In this document: piece after piece, positions 1 to 10,900 of the stretch
Numbering within the stretch: the first letter of the stretch is position 1
Layout: the number at the start of each line of letters is the position of its first letter
NCBI GenBank assembly: GCA_010645155.1
Contig: JAAGOF010000115.1
Span: forward strand, 558,001 to 622,000
Direction of reading: 5' to 3'
Origin: Tigriopus japonicus
Taxonomy: Eukaryota > Arthropoda > Copepoda > Harpacticoida > Harpacticidae
Length of the DNA: 64,000 nucleotides
Notes under the pieces: generated by a model
What the model was told of the DNA's origin: nothing
Seen by the model: the letters and a program-made list of their open reading frames with translations, nothing else
Databases searched by the model: none
Made by a program: the position numbers and the translations under genes

Positions 1-534
1 CCTTAATTTGAAAGTCAAAATTCAAACCAACAATGTCGCATAGATGGCTAGCAAATGTTCAACCCTTACGAACTAACTACTAAAACCTCAGGGTGAATTA
101 AAAAATAGACGACAGGTGTAAATACAAAATGTGAAATGTGAAGTAATTTAAATTGTGTTCAATTTGTTTTGCAAGAATTAGAGAAAAGCCAACAGTTGTA
201 TGTTTCTGAAAACAAATAACAGGCAAAATTTCGTCTTATTTTTCGTTCAGGTGTGCAGATTCAAAAAGCAACCATCTTGATCGAGGTGAAACATTTAGAT
301 TCTAGTTCTCCTCACCTCTTTTAACAAAAATAATTTGCCTTATTTTTTCAAAACACAGAGAAAACACGATATGATTCTACGAGGATACAAATTAACTCAT
401 ATTTTCAGATAACCAGTTAAAAAATCAACGAATTTTGAGATAAATTTGCTCTCTGATGTCCAGCATTCTTGACTTTTTTTTTGATCATTTCTCCATGATT
501 AAAATGACCATGCTGAAAAAACAAACCCTTCCAG

Positions 535-871
535 GTATCACCGTTGCCAATTCGAGTTGCCACTTTATCAGGAAAACTCAAGTTCAGGGACCCAACAATT
601 CATCTCCACCACGCCCATCACCGTAACAGCCTTCTCCAAATGGGAGGATATCTCCGACAAGATGAAGCCCAGTGAGCGACCCGTGGTCCTCAATCGGGCC
701 TCTTCCACCAACACGACCAACCCTTTCGGATCCACCTTTTGCTACGGCTATCAAGACATCATCTTCGAGGTCATGCCCAACGGTCACCTGGCCAGCCTCA
801 CTCTCTACGCTCTGGATGGAGGTCGTCGAGGTCGGAGATCCTTGGGCGAGTTCCAAGGTCTGGAAGCGTGA
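535..871 (+). CDS. PHAF1: PHAF1 (UPF0183/C16orf70) homologue, last coding exon
   Basis: This is the 3' terminal exon of a gene whose earlier exons lie upstream of the window. The acceptor is the AG at 533-534 after a pyrimidine stretch. The first base of the exon completes a split codon (incoming phase 2) and translation continues with YHRCQFELPLYQ to a TGA at 869-871, giving about 111 residues. The segments YHRCQF, FSKWEDI, KPSERPVVLNR and especially TNPFGSTFCYGYQDIIFEVMPNGHLASLTLY match what I know of the C-terminal part of UPF0183, now called phagophore assembly factor 1, a cytosolic protein linked to autophagy and lysosomes. GC content and codon use rise sharply inside the exon compared with both flanks. 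Bases 1-534 are the preceding intron, in which I see nothing else. The tail after LASLTLY is short and Arg/Gly-rich. Function is taken from the family, not shown here. Confidence 0.9.
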
Positions 872-949
872 CGGTGGATCTCTCCCGAGGCTCTGGAGGA
901 ACTGAAAGCAATCGGGAGATCCATGCTCGTTCCCGTGACCTGAGCACAT

Positions 950-970
950 CAACCAACCAACCAACCAACA
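950..970. repeat. (CCAA)n short tandem repeat
   Basis: About five units of CCAA lie in the 3' UTR of the PHAF1-like gene. Confidence 0.8.
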
Positions 971-1028
971 CAATTAAGGTTCGATGTTAGATCGAGAGAT
1001 GGAAAGGGGAAAGTAATAATAACACTAT

Positions 1029-1049
1029 GAAGAAGAAGAAGAAGAAGAA
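1029..1049. repeat. (GAA)7 microsatellite
   Basis: Seven perfect GAA units lie in the probable 3' UTR of the PHAF1-like gene. Confidence 0.9.
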
Positions 1050-1068
1050 TGATGTTTTTGAAGACTTA

Positions 1069-1074
1069 ATTAAA
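1069..1074 (+). terminator. Possible poly(A) signal of the PHAF1-like gene
   Basis: An ATTAAA variant signal lies about 200 bases after the stop codon. No AATAAA occurs between the stop and this site. Weak evidence, given only because the distance is reasonable. Confidence 0.3.
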
Positions 1075-4000
1075 CCCCCTGATTGTGTTGTACCTACAGA
1101 TAAAATATCATCTAGGCGAGAATTGTTCCACAAAGTTCCCGATCCTGCGAAAAATTTCCCTCTCATTTTTCTCTTTCTCTCTATCTAGATTTGCGTATTA
1201 TAAAGTAACTAAGCATGAAAGACTTTGAGTTGCATAAATGCTAGTTGCCGCGTGAATCGATTTGCAAATGACACAAACAAAACTACTGATTTTCTCTCCA
1301 AGTTTCCTTTGCTGTCTTGTTTATAATCGACACCTTTCACTTGATATGCCCTCACATGATAAAAATACATTCTGGAAAAACCACATAAAAATTTAAAAAC
1401 AACCAGTAAAAACCTCCCTATCTTTTTGTCACATCTAGTTGTGCAAAAACAAAAAAGTGTCCACTCTTGGCCAGCGGAATTCATTTAATGCTATTGTTTC
1501 GCATGAGTATCTTAAATTGAACAGCTCATTTCTGGTTTACTTTGAGAGCTCTTGCAAGCCTCCTGTTTTCTTCTCCCTCATTTAATAATAATAATGATAA
1601 AATATCGATAATTATGCCACGAGCATTTGCTTGTTTTGAATCTGCCATCGCACTCTAGTTTTCATCTTTTTGATCCCACGAAAATCAAATCCATTACAGC
1701 TGTGACATCATCATCATCTCGTTTCTCATTTCGTTCAATAGAAGAAGAAAAAGAAAAGGCAAAGAAGACTTGATTTGGAGAGGTTCTTTAGAGTTCTAAA
1801 CCTTGGTTCCGATCCGTTACGACTCCTAGCTCAGTGTGATGAAACACTCATTGTTTGATTTGTGTGCAACAATGTAAAAGTCAATAAAAAGTTGAATAAA
1901 TCCCACCAAACAAATCCACAATGGTCTATTGCAATGAAAATGGAGACTCTAAGTATCTCACCATGGAGGTGAAAAAGTAAATTTTGGAAGTGATGAAGAT
2001 AAACTGTTGAGCAAAGGACTCCGTTGTTAACTCCCCCTAAAGTGTAAACTTGGGTTAGTCCCATCCTTTGGGAGGACTGCACATTAATTACCCAGATTAG
2101 GATGTTCCAAACTTTTTTCCACAATGTCAAGCCAGAAACTTCTGTTGATAAAAAGACTCATGAAAATTTACTACTAGCCTTGCAGATTTTACTGCATGCC
2201 AAGCATAAAAGTGGTTACAGAAGAGCTTCTGTGATTCTGGCTAATTAAAAAGAAATTGAAGATTTCTTCCGGAATAATGTTATTTTTTCTTTTCTTTAGT
2301 TTTTTGCCGTTTTTTTAATGCACTTTTTTGTAGTTTCATTATTTTTTTCTCTTTGCAAGGAGTCCAGAGTTGGAAATTTCATAGTTTGATCCATTAAAAA
2401 TGTTGAAATACCACAAGCTTCAATTGCTAAAAGGGCAGCTATCTTGAAAATTCCTGCCCGTTTGAGACCAGAATTGAAAATTCCTTTCCATTCTTATTTT
2501 TGAATTTTTGGTGCAAGGACTGGAGTTTTCAACATTGCCAAGAACGCCAATCCAGCTTGCGAAAAAATGCTGCTATTCAGAAACTGTGCTTGGTGGTTTT
2601 GTTCTAACAATTAGTTTGAACCAAAAAAGAACGATAGTTCGAACAATCTGATTTGTCAACCTGAATAACCCTTAGTAAGCTTTGAGTGGAACAAATTGCT
2701 TCAATCAATATGACTCAACCCCTATGCTTCAATACATAATCATATCAAAAATCTAAAAATGGGGTTTTCCACCTGCAGTGTGTTTAACATTTCCCCATAA
2801 ACGAGGAGGACGATAGCGAAATAAATCAGAAGCCCCAAGAATAATAAATCAGGGAGCAAAAAAACATTGACTGCAACTTAGCAACTAATCGTTGAGGAAA
2901 GGAGACTGACATTCATGATCGAAATCAACCGACAAGTTCAGTTCCACCATCCTTAAATAGTAAACCAAATACAAAAACTCTCCAAACTGGAACATTAAGC
3001 ACATCAGCAAACAGTATTTCTTAAATACAAGTGCGAGAATGTAACGATGTCAAAAGACAGTACTGAGAAAAACAAGCCAAGAACGAGTCAAGTCCAACTT
3101 CTGTCAAGCTGTTCGGTCTAGCGAGGCTATTAAGTCCGAGAGCTCTAAAACATTGATGAGCATAGGTCGATTCTAATTGAACCTTGAGCCAGTCCCATTC
3201 CTTGTTCCATATTGCCTTTTTCATCCTTAAAAAAAGCAAAAATTGCGCACATTTATGAAATCCCAACTGGAGGTCCCTCGAGATGCGTTTGGACCACCAG
3301 CTTCTTCAGGAGGATGACAGCGCAAACATCCGTTGAAGAACAATGGAGCCCATCTTTGAAAGCGAGTTATAGCTGCTGCTTTTGTTCTTGCTGTTGTTGT
3401 TGTTCCACTTTACCGACAAGTGAAACGTTCCAAGTTTTCCGCCCTCTTGGACAGAAGTGATTATGAGACGAGATAAGTGGGCAAATGCCATCATTCCACA
3501 AGTGTTTTGGGAGGACCTACCTTCGACGATTGTTCCATCCAAGTGTTCCCTCTGAGAAACATACAAAAGAACGAGTCAAGACTACAATTTTTAGCCTCGG
3601 TTGCTCGTTCTTGTTAGTAAAGTGCGGTTTTATGCACATTTCGTGGTTAGAGCGTGAAACGAACTAGGGAGGGACAGCTTGAAAATATTGGATCATGGAC
3701 CAGTCAAGTGGAACAGTTGAAAATTGACAGAGTTCCAGAGAAGATTCGAGGTCCATTCCACCTTTTCCTCTTCATGGTGGGTTTCATTACCGGCTTTCAT
3801 AATGGGGGTCTTTCCATTCAAACAAGGACGGCGATCAAGTTCCAGGCTAAAAAGTTCCGGCCTTTCAATGGTCCATTTTCCGCTTTGAAGACTATTTCTC
3901 GTCCCAATCAGTTCGAGGACAGAACTACTTATCGTGACGAAATCTTGAGTGATCTCGTTTTCAAGAGTGCGTGATTTTGACAAAGAAAGCTCTGAGAACA

Positions 4001-4110
4001 AGCAAAATGACATCAGTTCACCTAAACAATCCCAATACTCTTGGGCTTCAATGCCTTCAAGTGCTTGTGTTCCAGTGTTGTGAGAGTAGTCAAAGAAGAA
4101 ATCAGGAACC
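1075..4110. other. Intergenic / 5' flanking DNA without a recognisable gene
   Basis: The stretch is AT-rich, with homopolymer A and T runs and only short open frames lacking convincing splice sites or family motifs. The last few hundred bases before 4111 have higher GC and may be 5' UTR of the gene that starts there. Confidence 0.6.
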
Positions 4111-4416
4111 ATGGCGGCTGCAGCCGCAATTAACTTCAGTGCTATAATAGATCATCGATATCAATCTCATCATCGTCGTTCCTTAAGTCGGACAATGTCC
4201 AGTTCGGGTCAGTTCCATGGCCATCGAGAATCCACTCGACGAGTTCCACCGAATCCCGAAACAACGACGAGTCTTCAGCACAATAATCCAGCCAATGGGA
4301 TCAATAGCCAAAGGAATAGTGACCACAGCCCAATGAGTTCCAAATTGGGCACAAGGACCATTCCTGGGAAGATCTTGTGGAAAGGCAAACTCATTGATCA
4401 AGAACTGATGTACAAG
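4111..4416 (+). CDS. First coding exon of an unidentified gene
   Basis: The ATG at 4111 sits in a strong translation-start context (AACC before ATGG). The frame runs 102 codons and ends exactly on AAG followed by the canonical donor GTAAGG at 4417, after which the frame closes within four codons. That combination is what a first coding exon looks like. The peptide begins MAAAAAINF, followed by a low-complexity hydrophilic region rich in Ser, Asn, Arg and His (residues about 15-75) and a more ordered C-terminal piece, GTRTIPGKILWKGKLIDQEL. There is no signal peptide or membrane segment. I do not recognise the family. The outgoing phase is 0, and I could not identify the partner exon downstream; the next plus-strand gene at 20745 needs a different phase if its acceptor is used. 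An opposite-strand frame of 139 codons over 3693-4112 shares the palindromic CCATGG but lacks support. Confidence 0.6.
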
Positions 4417-5261
4417 GTAAGGGTTTAAGCGAGAGCTTTTTATATCCTTAAGCAAAAATAATGATGGTTGTGAAGGTTAAGGAACAAGCTGTATTTCTTC
4501 TATTTGATCGAAGGTTTTGATCAAATGCAAGAAATTTTTAAAGTTACAAAAGAGTACAATCCGACTCCTATTATAATGGATTGATAGGAACTCTCAAACG
4601 AAGAAGAAGACAATTTCATTGCAAAACTTGAATAGCAAAGTGCAAAACTCACCTAGTAATCAAACGATTTCAAGTGCTCGTTCGAGCAAAGAAATTTGAA
4701 TGAAAATTTGGCCTTTAAGTAAGAATTGCATCACGAATTGGTTGAATAGAAGTAATGTAGTTACAAGGTATTCACGACTTTTGGTTTGTCAATGGCGGTT
4801 CTTCTCTTATAGTTCGATGTTTTAGTTTGTCATGAAAATTAAATTGAATGTGACGCCATTTTCCCCAAATTTCTGGTTTTTTTATTAATTCACTGTTTGT
4901 TTTCTTTAAAATTTTGGTACTGAATCTAGCAAGTGACTTCGATTTGATCCTTTTTTTCACAAAATCATCTGTATGAGTGGATAGTAAAATTTGAGATTTT
5001 TTATAGAACGCACATAATTCTTAAGGAATTGGTGTCAATGTCCTCTAACATTCAATCAATATGTCTACAATGCAACTTTTGATCTCGTTGATGCAGATGA
5101 AATATGAGTAACATAAATATTTGCATGAGAATTTCTAGTAGGAGAAACGGTGAACAATGTTGTTCTATTTTATTTCATGGCACCTTCTACTCGTCTTTTG
5201 GAGGTCATAAGGATATACAAAAATTCATCTCACTCATTGCTTCATAAATCATAACAAAGTT
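4417..5261. other. Probable intron, nothing recognised
   Basis: AT-rich DNA downstream of a splice donor. No exon with matching phase and motif was found. Confidence 0.5.
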
Positions 5262-6061
5262 ATAGATATCTAGACTACTGGGTGACTCACAAGGCTATCG
5301 CTTGGTTGGCAAAAGAGTACAATGAACGGTCTCCTTGGAATGGGACATGCGCAAAGGTTGCTCAAGTGAGCATTTTAAACTATCCCGCTCGCGGTTAAGC
5401 AGGGCTGTTAGCTGTGCTGAGTTACTCGGCTCATTTTGGCAAATTCAAGTCATTTCAATTTTAGCATGTATTCATTGAGTCTAGGTCTGCATAGCCCCAA
5501 AGCGAAATTATCGCTATTTTACATTTAGATACCTCTGCTTACACTTGGTTGATAATATGCTCAGATTATTTCATTTAAAGCAAGATCCATAAAATCATAC
5601 ATTACTGGAAAAGAAGCAATAAAAACTACTTTGTATCTGTTCATGGGAAACTATTTTAGATATTGATATAATGCTACGGAACCAAATGAACAAACATGCA
5701 AGTTTAAATTGTTTTTGGATCACTGTAAAGTCCTATTTTTGCAGTAGCACTGGGCTTGCTTAAGTGCTTTTTCATACAAAAGTTAATTTTGCAAATTACT
5801 GACCCAACTCCAGCCAAGGTTTCTTAACAAGAAATATCAATACTTTCCATGAACACGCGCTAAAATTGAAATGACTTGGATTTGCCAAACTGGACCGAGT
5901 AATTCATCACAGCCAACGGTCCTGTTTTACCGCTTGCGGTAAGAATTAAAACGCTCACTTGAGCAACCTTTGCGCTTCTCCCATTAATTACAAACCAGTT
6001 CATTGTGCTGTCTTGCCAACCAAGAGTCGTTCGTAAGACATCCAGTAGCATGGATATCTAA
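5262..6061. mobile_element. Foldback-type element with about 200-bp inverted arms
   Basis: The left arm (about 5262-5464) and the right arm (about 5859-6061) are inverted copies of each other. Shared blocks include GGTTGGCAA, GCGCAAAGGTTGCTCAAGTGAGC and AAGTCATTTCAATTTTAGC (the left arm has GCGCAAAGGTTGCTC, the right arm its complement). By eye the arms are roughly three quarters identical, with small gaps. The central 390 bp is unrelated AT-rich sequence. The outer ends carry GATATC. No transposase frame is present. I could not define a target duplication, so the outer limits are good to about 10 bases. Confidence 0.75.
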
Positions 6062-6940
6062 AAATAAATCCAAGAACTTCTTTTAAGATGAACCAAGACA
6101 GCAATCATGAACATCACAAGGAAAATTCATTCATTTTGTGCCTGCTTTGCATTGAAATTCCTAAGTGGATAATTTTTGACTCAGTTGTTCACCGGAGTTG
6201 AAAAATTGGTAGGCACAATCTTGAATTCTGTTAACGGGATCTGTCTCTGTCAACGGGATGTTAATATCTTGGCCCATTTTATCGTGTCTCTCCATTTCAT
6301 AAGTTGTCCCAATACGAATAACACCCATCATTGAGTATCCAGAGAATAAATGCTTTCAGTGTCTAGTTTTTTGAGGTTCAAGGCCAGAGATAAGGTCTTT
6401 TGCTCTTTTATAACATGTAGTCATGAAGTGAAGGTCGAGATATCATCAATACCTTGATATCTTTACGATTGTGACATCTTTCACGAAATAATGGAATATT
6501 GGAGGGTATGATTAGCACCATGTTAAGTAAAATCTGAAATGATTATCTTTCAACATTCTAAGCCTGTTAGAATGAATCGTACTTCATTGTACAAAATTCC
6601 CATTTGAAGAAGTGAGATATGAAATTGGTGCCCGAGTTTTGAGTTTGAGGTCGCTCAAAAGCAAGCAATATGATGTGAATCATCATATGACTCCAGAATA
6701 TGCCTATCTTTTCAACATACCCGAAGACAAACGACAAGACTGAAAAACATACTTGTTGACTTACTTGGAAAGTGACTTCGTATACGCTGATGTGAGTCTC
6801 AGGCATCCTAATAGAGGCCAAATAGTAATTCCTGCTTTAATTTTTTTTGTCATCCTTGTGCAAAGTGATAAAAAACTGAGCCCGCTGAATGTTTACCAAC
6901 CGATTAAAAATATGCATTTTTCTCCGTTTGCTCTACTCAT
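6062..6940. other. Non-coding DNA, nothing recognised
   Basis: AT-rich sequence between two foldback elements with no supported gene. Confidence 0.5.
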
Positions 6941-7897
6941 ACTGTAATCGCTTGTGTTTTCTTTTCTTACCGCTGGAACCACTACTACTGATGTGTTTCG
7001 AACCAGGAGTGCTGCCAGTTTTGACTCGGAAGTTTATCGCTGTTAAAAAGGGCAGGTTGTATTGAACTTTTTGAAAAGACCTAAACAGGGACCAATTTAG
7101 CAACACTCGAACTAGTTCGATTTCGAGTTTCATCAATAGTTATCAAAATAGATTTCGAGTTGGCAGTGCTGCGATATTTTATGGCATATAAGGTCTATTG
7201 CCTGTTGAAAAGTTTAGTTGTGGTCAAATTTTTGACCCTAAAAACCAAAATGGCAAAACTCTGCCAAAAATCCAACTCGAAACACATCAGTAACCACTAC
7301 GCCAACTTCAATCCGCCTGTCCTGGCTTGGAAGAAGCGAGAGTCCTTCAGTTAAAACGTGATAAATCCCTCCTGTGGTAGGCCTTTGGCCAAAATGAGAA
7401 CAGAATTGACTAGGGTAGAGACATATGTATGTCATCAAACAATCATTCTCAACATTGATTGACAAAATGCCGAACATTTTACGATCAAAACGATAGTGAA
7501 GATTTCACTTTTCCTCACACTCCAGCCTCAGCTGCCGCGTCTCGTTTGCCTTCGAGAAGAGAGCGAGCAATTTTAAAATTTCCCGCTAAGGTAACGGAGC
7601 GCAGACTGGCAGATGGGCAGAGCAGGGCTGCACTGTGAAGAAGTGTAATATCATCGCTATCATTTTGATCATAAAATCCTCAGCATTTTGTCAACCAATG
7701 TTGAGAGTGATTGTTTAATGACTTAGATATGTCTCTACCCTAGTCAATTCTGTTCTCATTTTGGCCAAAGGCCTTTCACAGGAGGGATTTATCAAGTTTT
7801 AACTGAAGCACTCTCGCTTCTTCCAAGCTAAGACGGGCGGATTGAAGTTGGGGTGGTGGCTCCACCGGTAAGAAAAGAAAACGCATGCGATTACAGT
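6941..7897. mobile_element. Large foldback element interrupted by a 307-bp MITE
   Basis: The sequence from 6941 inward is repeated in inverted orientation ending at 7897. Both ends begin ACTGTAATCGC when read inward, and long blocks such as GAGAACAGAATTGACTAGGG match exactly. Left arm: 6941-6985 plus about 7301-7510. Right arm: about 7644-7897. By eye the arms are nearly 90 percent identical. The loop (about 7511-7643) is more GC-rich. The left arm is interrupted at 6986 by a complete 307-bp MITE, absent from the right arm, which also carries one copy of the target site. The element lies 82 bp beyond the stop codon of the GT31 gene. Confidence 0.85.
6986..7292 (+). mobile_element. 307-bp hAT-like MITE, copy 1
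   Basis: The termini are inverted: TACTGATGTGTTTCGA at the left and its complement at the right. The element is flanked by a perfect 8-bp direct repeat ACCACTAC (6978-6985 and 7293-7300), typical of hAT-superfamily insertion. It encodes no transposase. It has the same length as the copy at 15001-15307, which lies in the opposite orientation and differs at about seven positions. Confidence 0.92.
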
Positions 7898-7920
7898 GTC
7901 CCATTCAATAAAAAAATCCC

Positions 7921-7926
7921 TTTAAT
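7921..7926 (-). terminator. Possible poly(A) signal of the GT31 gene
   Basis: Read on the minus strand this is ATTAAA, about 54 bases after the TGA of the GT31 gene. It is a common variant signal; no AATAAA lies closer. Confidence 0.35.
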
Positions 7927-7979
7927 TTGATATCACAGACAACGAAACTAGGGCAATTTCGCCTTTAACCTATCCGACT

Positions 7980-10900
7980 TCAGGCGTTGGCAGATTTGAT
8001 GATGTAGAACTTGGGCTTTTCGGGCCTAATCTTGGTCGAATTGGACTCAAGTTTCATGACTCCATCTGGCGTTATAATTCTCTGGTTTCGACTCATCACA
8101 TCGTTCCACACTTGAACCCGTTTGTTGTGGTTAACTCGACCAGACAAGTGAGCAAAGATCATCTTCCTACGATTCTTTTCGGCCTTCAGATCCCTGGAGT
8201 TCAGAATAAAGTGGCTGCCCATGGAATGGTGTTTCACTCCGGCTCGTTTGGCTAGAATCCCCGTAATGAACACGTCATCAATCCACAAAAAGTGCGGGTC
8301 TTGGCGAAAGTTGTTCAGTAGCACCTGGAATGAGAGGCAAAATTGGGTCTAGGAGCCTTCAATATAGTGGGTGGGATGAGTGGGACATTTTACCCCTTAA
8401 CTGCAGTGTGACGCAAGAGTTTTGATCACAACCAAATAAAACCACCATTCCTCATTACTGAATGTAATATTTCTTATTCAGAGAACTGAGTCGAGTTTTC
8501 CACCTACTTGATCATGAGAGATGTCCAAAAACTATAAACTATATTTTGCAGATAAAACCATACACTTTACTTTATTTTCTGAAACTGACAATTGAATGTT
8601 AACATTAACCACGGTTCAAGTGCATGTGATGTATCAAATAGTTGGCAATAAAACTCTTAAAAGGTATTTTTCTCTCAGTACAATTTTTAAGCAAGGGCGA
8701 TTTTGCTTGCAAGGGGTTAATTTGGAAAAAGTGCAAAAAAAGTTTTTGCCTCCAACGTTTTTCACCCTCTCAAATATTAGCTTTAACTGAAGGTGTGGAA
8801 TGAATCATAAGATTATAAGAAACCAAGAACAACAACAATTACTAACTACCGCCTTCTTTTGGTGTTCATTTATTTACTTTTTAAACTCCAAGTTGTAAGC
8901 TATTTGTAGTTCGGTTTCTTAAGAATCACCCCCTAAATCCTAAAGCCCAAAATTTGAATGAGTCCAAAACTTTTGAGTCGCACTGTACTTTTATGGCGAG
9001 GAAAGACCGGGGTAACATGAATATTTTTACGCTTGATGGGACAAGACTGCAGCTAACCAAGGTCTGTCAGCTTTTTCATCAGTCGAGTTCCCCGTCGGAT
9101 TCCGTGAATTGTGGAAAGAGGCTATATTTTCAAGCGGAACTCACGCTTCAGAGGCCAAAAAGAGGGCCACGTTTTCTTTCCTGTTTTTTTCTTGTTAAGG
9201 GGAAAGGAAAGAAACAATTTACCAGTACACTTTTGAAACAATACCGCAAGTTCATTGTTGGAATCGTGCGCAATGCTGATATTTCAAAGTGGGTCGGCCT
9301 TAAGACAGTGTCTCGAACCAAGCTTTCCATTCCGAAAGTTTGACCTTGTGGTATTTTGATGCTATCACTTAAGAAGCTTCTGTAGCATTCACCTTTTTTA
9401 AGTTTATTTCGCTCGAGTAATACCTCGTTAGGTCGTCCAGTTCAAGGAAAACGAAATCAGGAAACACCCACACAGTTGACTGGAACAACCTCCCTTTTTG
9501 TCAAATTCTTGAAAAACAATGGAAGCAAAATATTAAAAAAACCTCTGCCTAGAGGGTCAAGATTCTTATTTTTAGAATTCTGGGGTTATATTATCATGTG
9601 AATATTTAAACAGAAGTTATCGAAATTTGTGAAACGGTTCGGCTCACTCCGATGATCCTAACTCAAATTTGCTTTTATTTCGATGATATGCTAAAAGCCT
9701 TGGCTACTAAAACCACATGTAGGCATATTTTTATAATTTTTCCTCGTGATGGCTCCTTGTTTAAAGTCTTTTTGATTACTTGGCACTATTTTAAGTCGAG
9801 ACTGCAATGGTCCAAAAACAGACGATTGGGTGTCTAAGAAATTGATTTCGGGTTGTTATGACAAGACAGTGAGGCATTGATGGAGAAAGGTTTCTTCATA
9901 GATAAAAAGACTTGATGGCCAATGGCTAAATTCCCCTTGGGGCTCATGAAGCACAAACAAGGACATGGAACCACAAAGATAATGAGTGGAGACCAATTCA
10001 TTACCTCCTCGATAACATCATTCAAGGTCACATTACGCCCCTGCTCCTAACCCATTTTAGTTTTGGCTACATCCAATATGTTCCAAGCATGTTTGAATGT
10101 CAGAACGTCAGAAATGCTCACTAGCCTATGAAATTCTTTGGTTTCATGTGGGACTGCATTATATTAGTTACCTATGTAATCCTATTATATCTTAAAAAAG
10201 TGTTTCTCTCTGACAACTTATCCAAGCGCAAAATTGGCATCGATTTTTTTTACAATTAAAGCATCTATTTTTCAAGTTTTGATAATTTTCCGGAAATCTT
10301 TCAATAGCCTTTTATTGTTGTTCACGTTAAAAATGTTTTCTAAACTTTTGCCTTTTCTTACTCATGCCACGTGGAGAGATTATAGCCGAAAATCTCATTT
10401 ACAACTCCAAACCGGCTACGTTTCTTCTAACTTGTACGGCAACTAAGACCTTTCTGATTAAATTCTTTGTTGAGTCACTCAAAAAACGAGCTTCGTCATA
10501 ACAAAAATCCCTGTCTAGAAAAGAGCATGATAAAGCATTGAGAACCCGATTGAGTAGTAATTACCTGACTGATCTTTGTGGACAAGATAAAGGCACTCCC
10601 TGAGCAATAGGCGGGATATCTCCGCCCAGTAAAAGTGTCTTGCGAAACATAGTGTTTGTGATTTGTATTCCGAACGATGCTCCCATAACGCCAATAGTAA
10701 CAATGAAACTTTAAATGTTGGCGCCCTTTGAATTCATTCTTCATGAGATGCATCTGGTTCAAGTACTGCTTCAATCGAAACACGTCGACAATGATGTCAT
10801 CGTCCGTTTTAATCAGGTCCTTCACTTGAGAACAATGGGATTCGACCCAGCTCATCCACGAAATAGCCTTGAAGGTCAGATTCTTATACGAGTCCAAAAA

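Noticed and set aside
3693..4112. 139-codon minus-strand frame starting at the same CCATGG as the plus-strand exon
   Set aside because: It has no recognised family, lies opposite the likely 5' UTR, and its ATG follows from the palindromic start context. The plus-strand frame has both a start context and a matching donor.
8954..9343. 129-codon plus-strand frame in the GT31 intron
   Set aside because: Low-complexity basic composition, no splice sites, no family motif.
9834..10031. Possible extra exon of the GT31 gene inside its intron
   Set aside because: Joining 10565 directly to 8324 already restores the conserved GT31 sequence order; an extra exon would break it.
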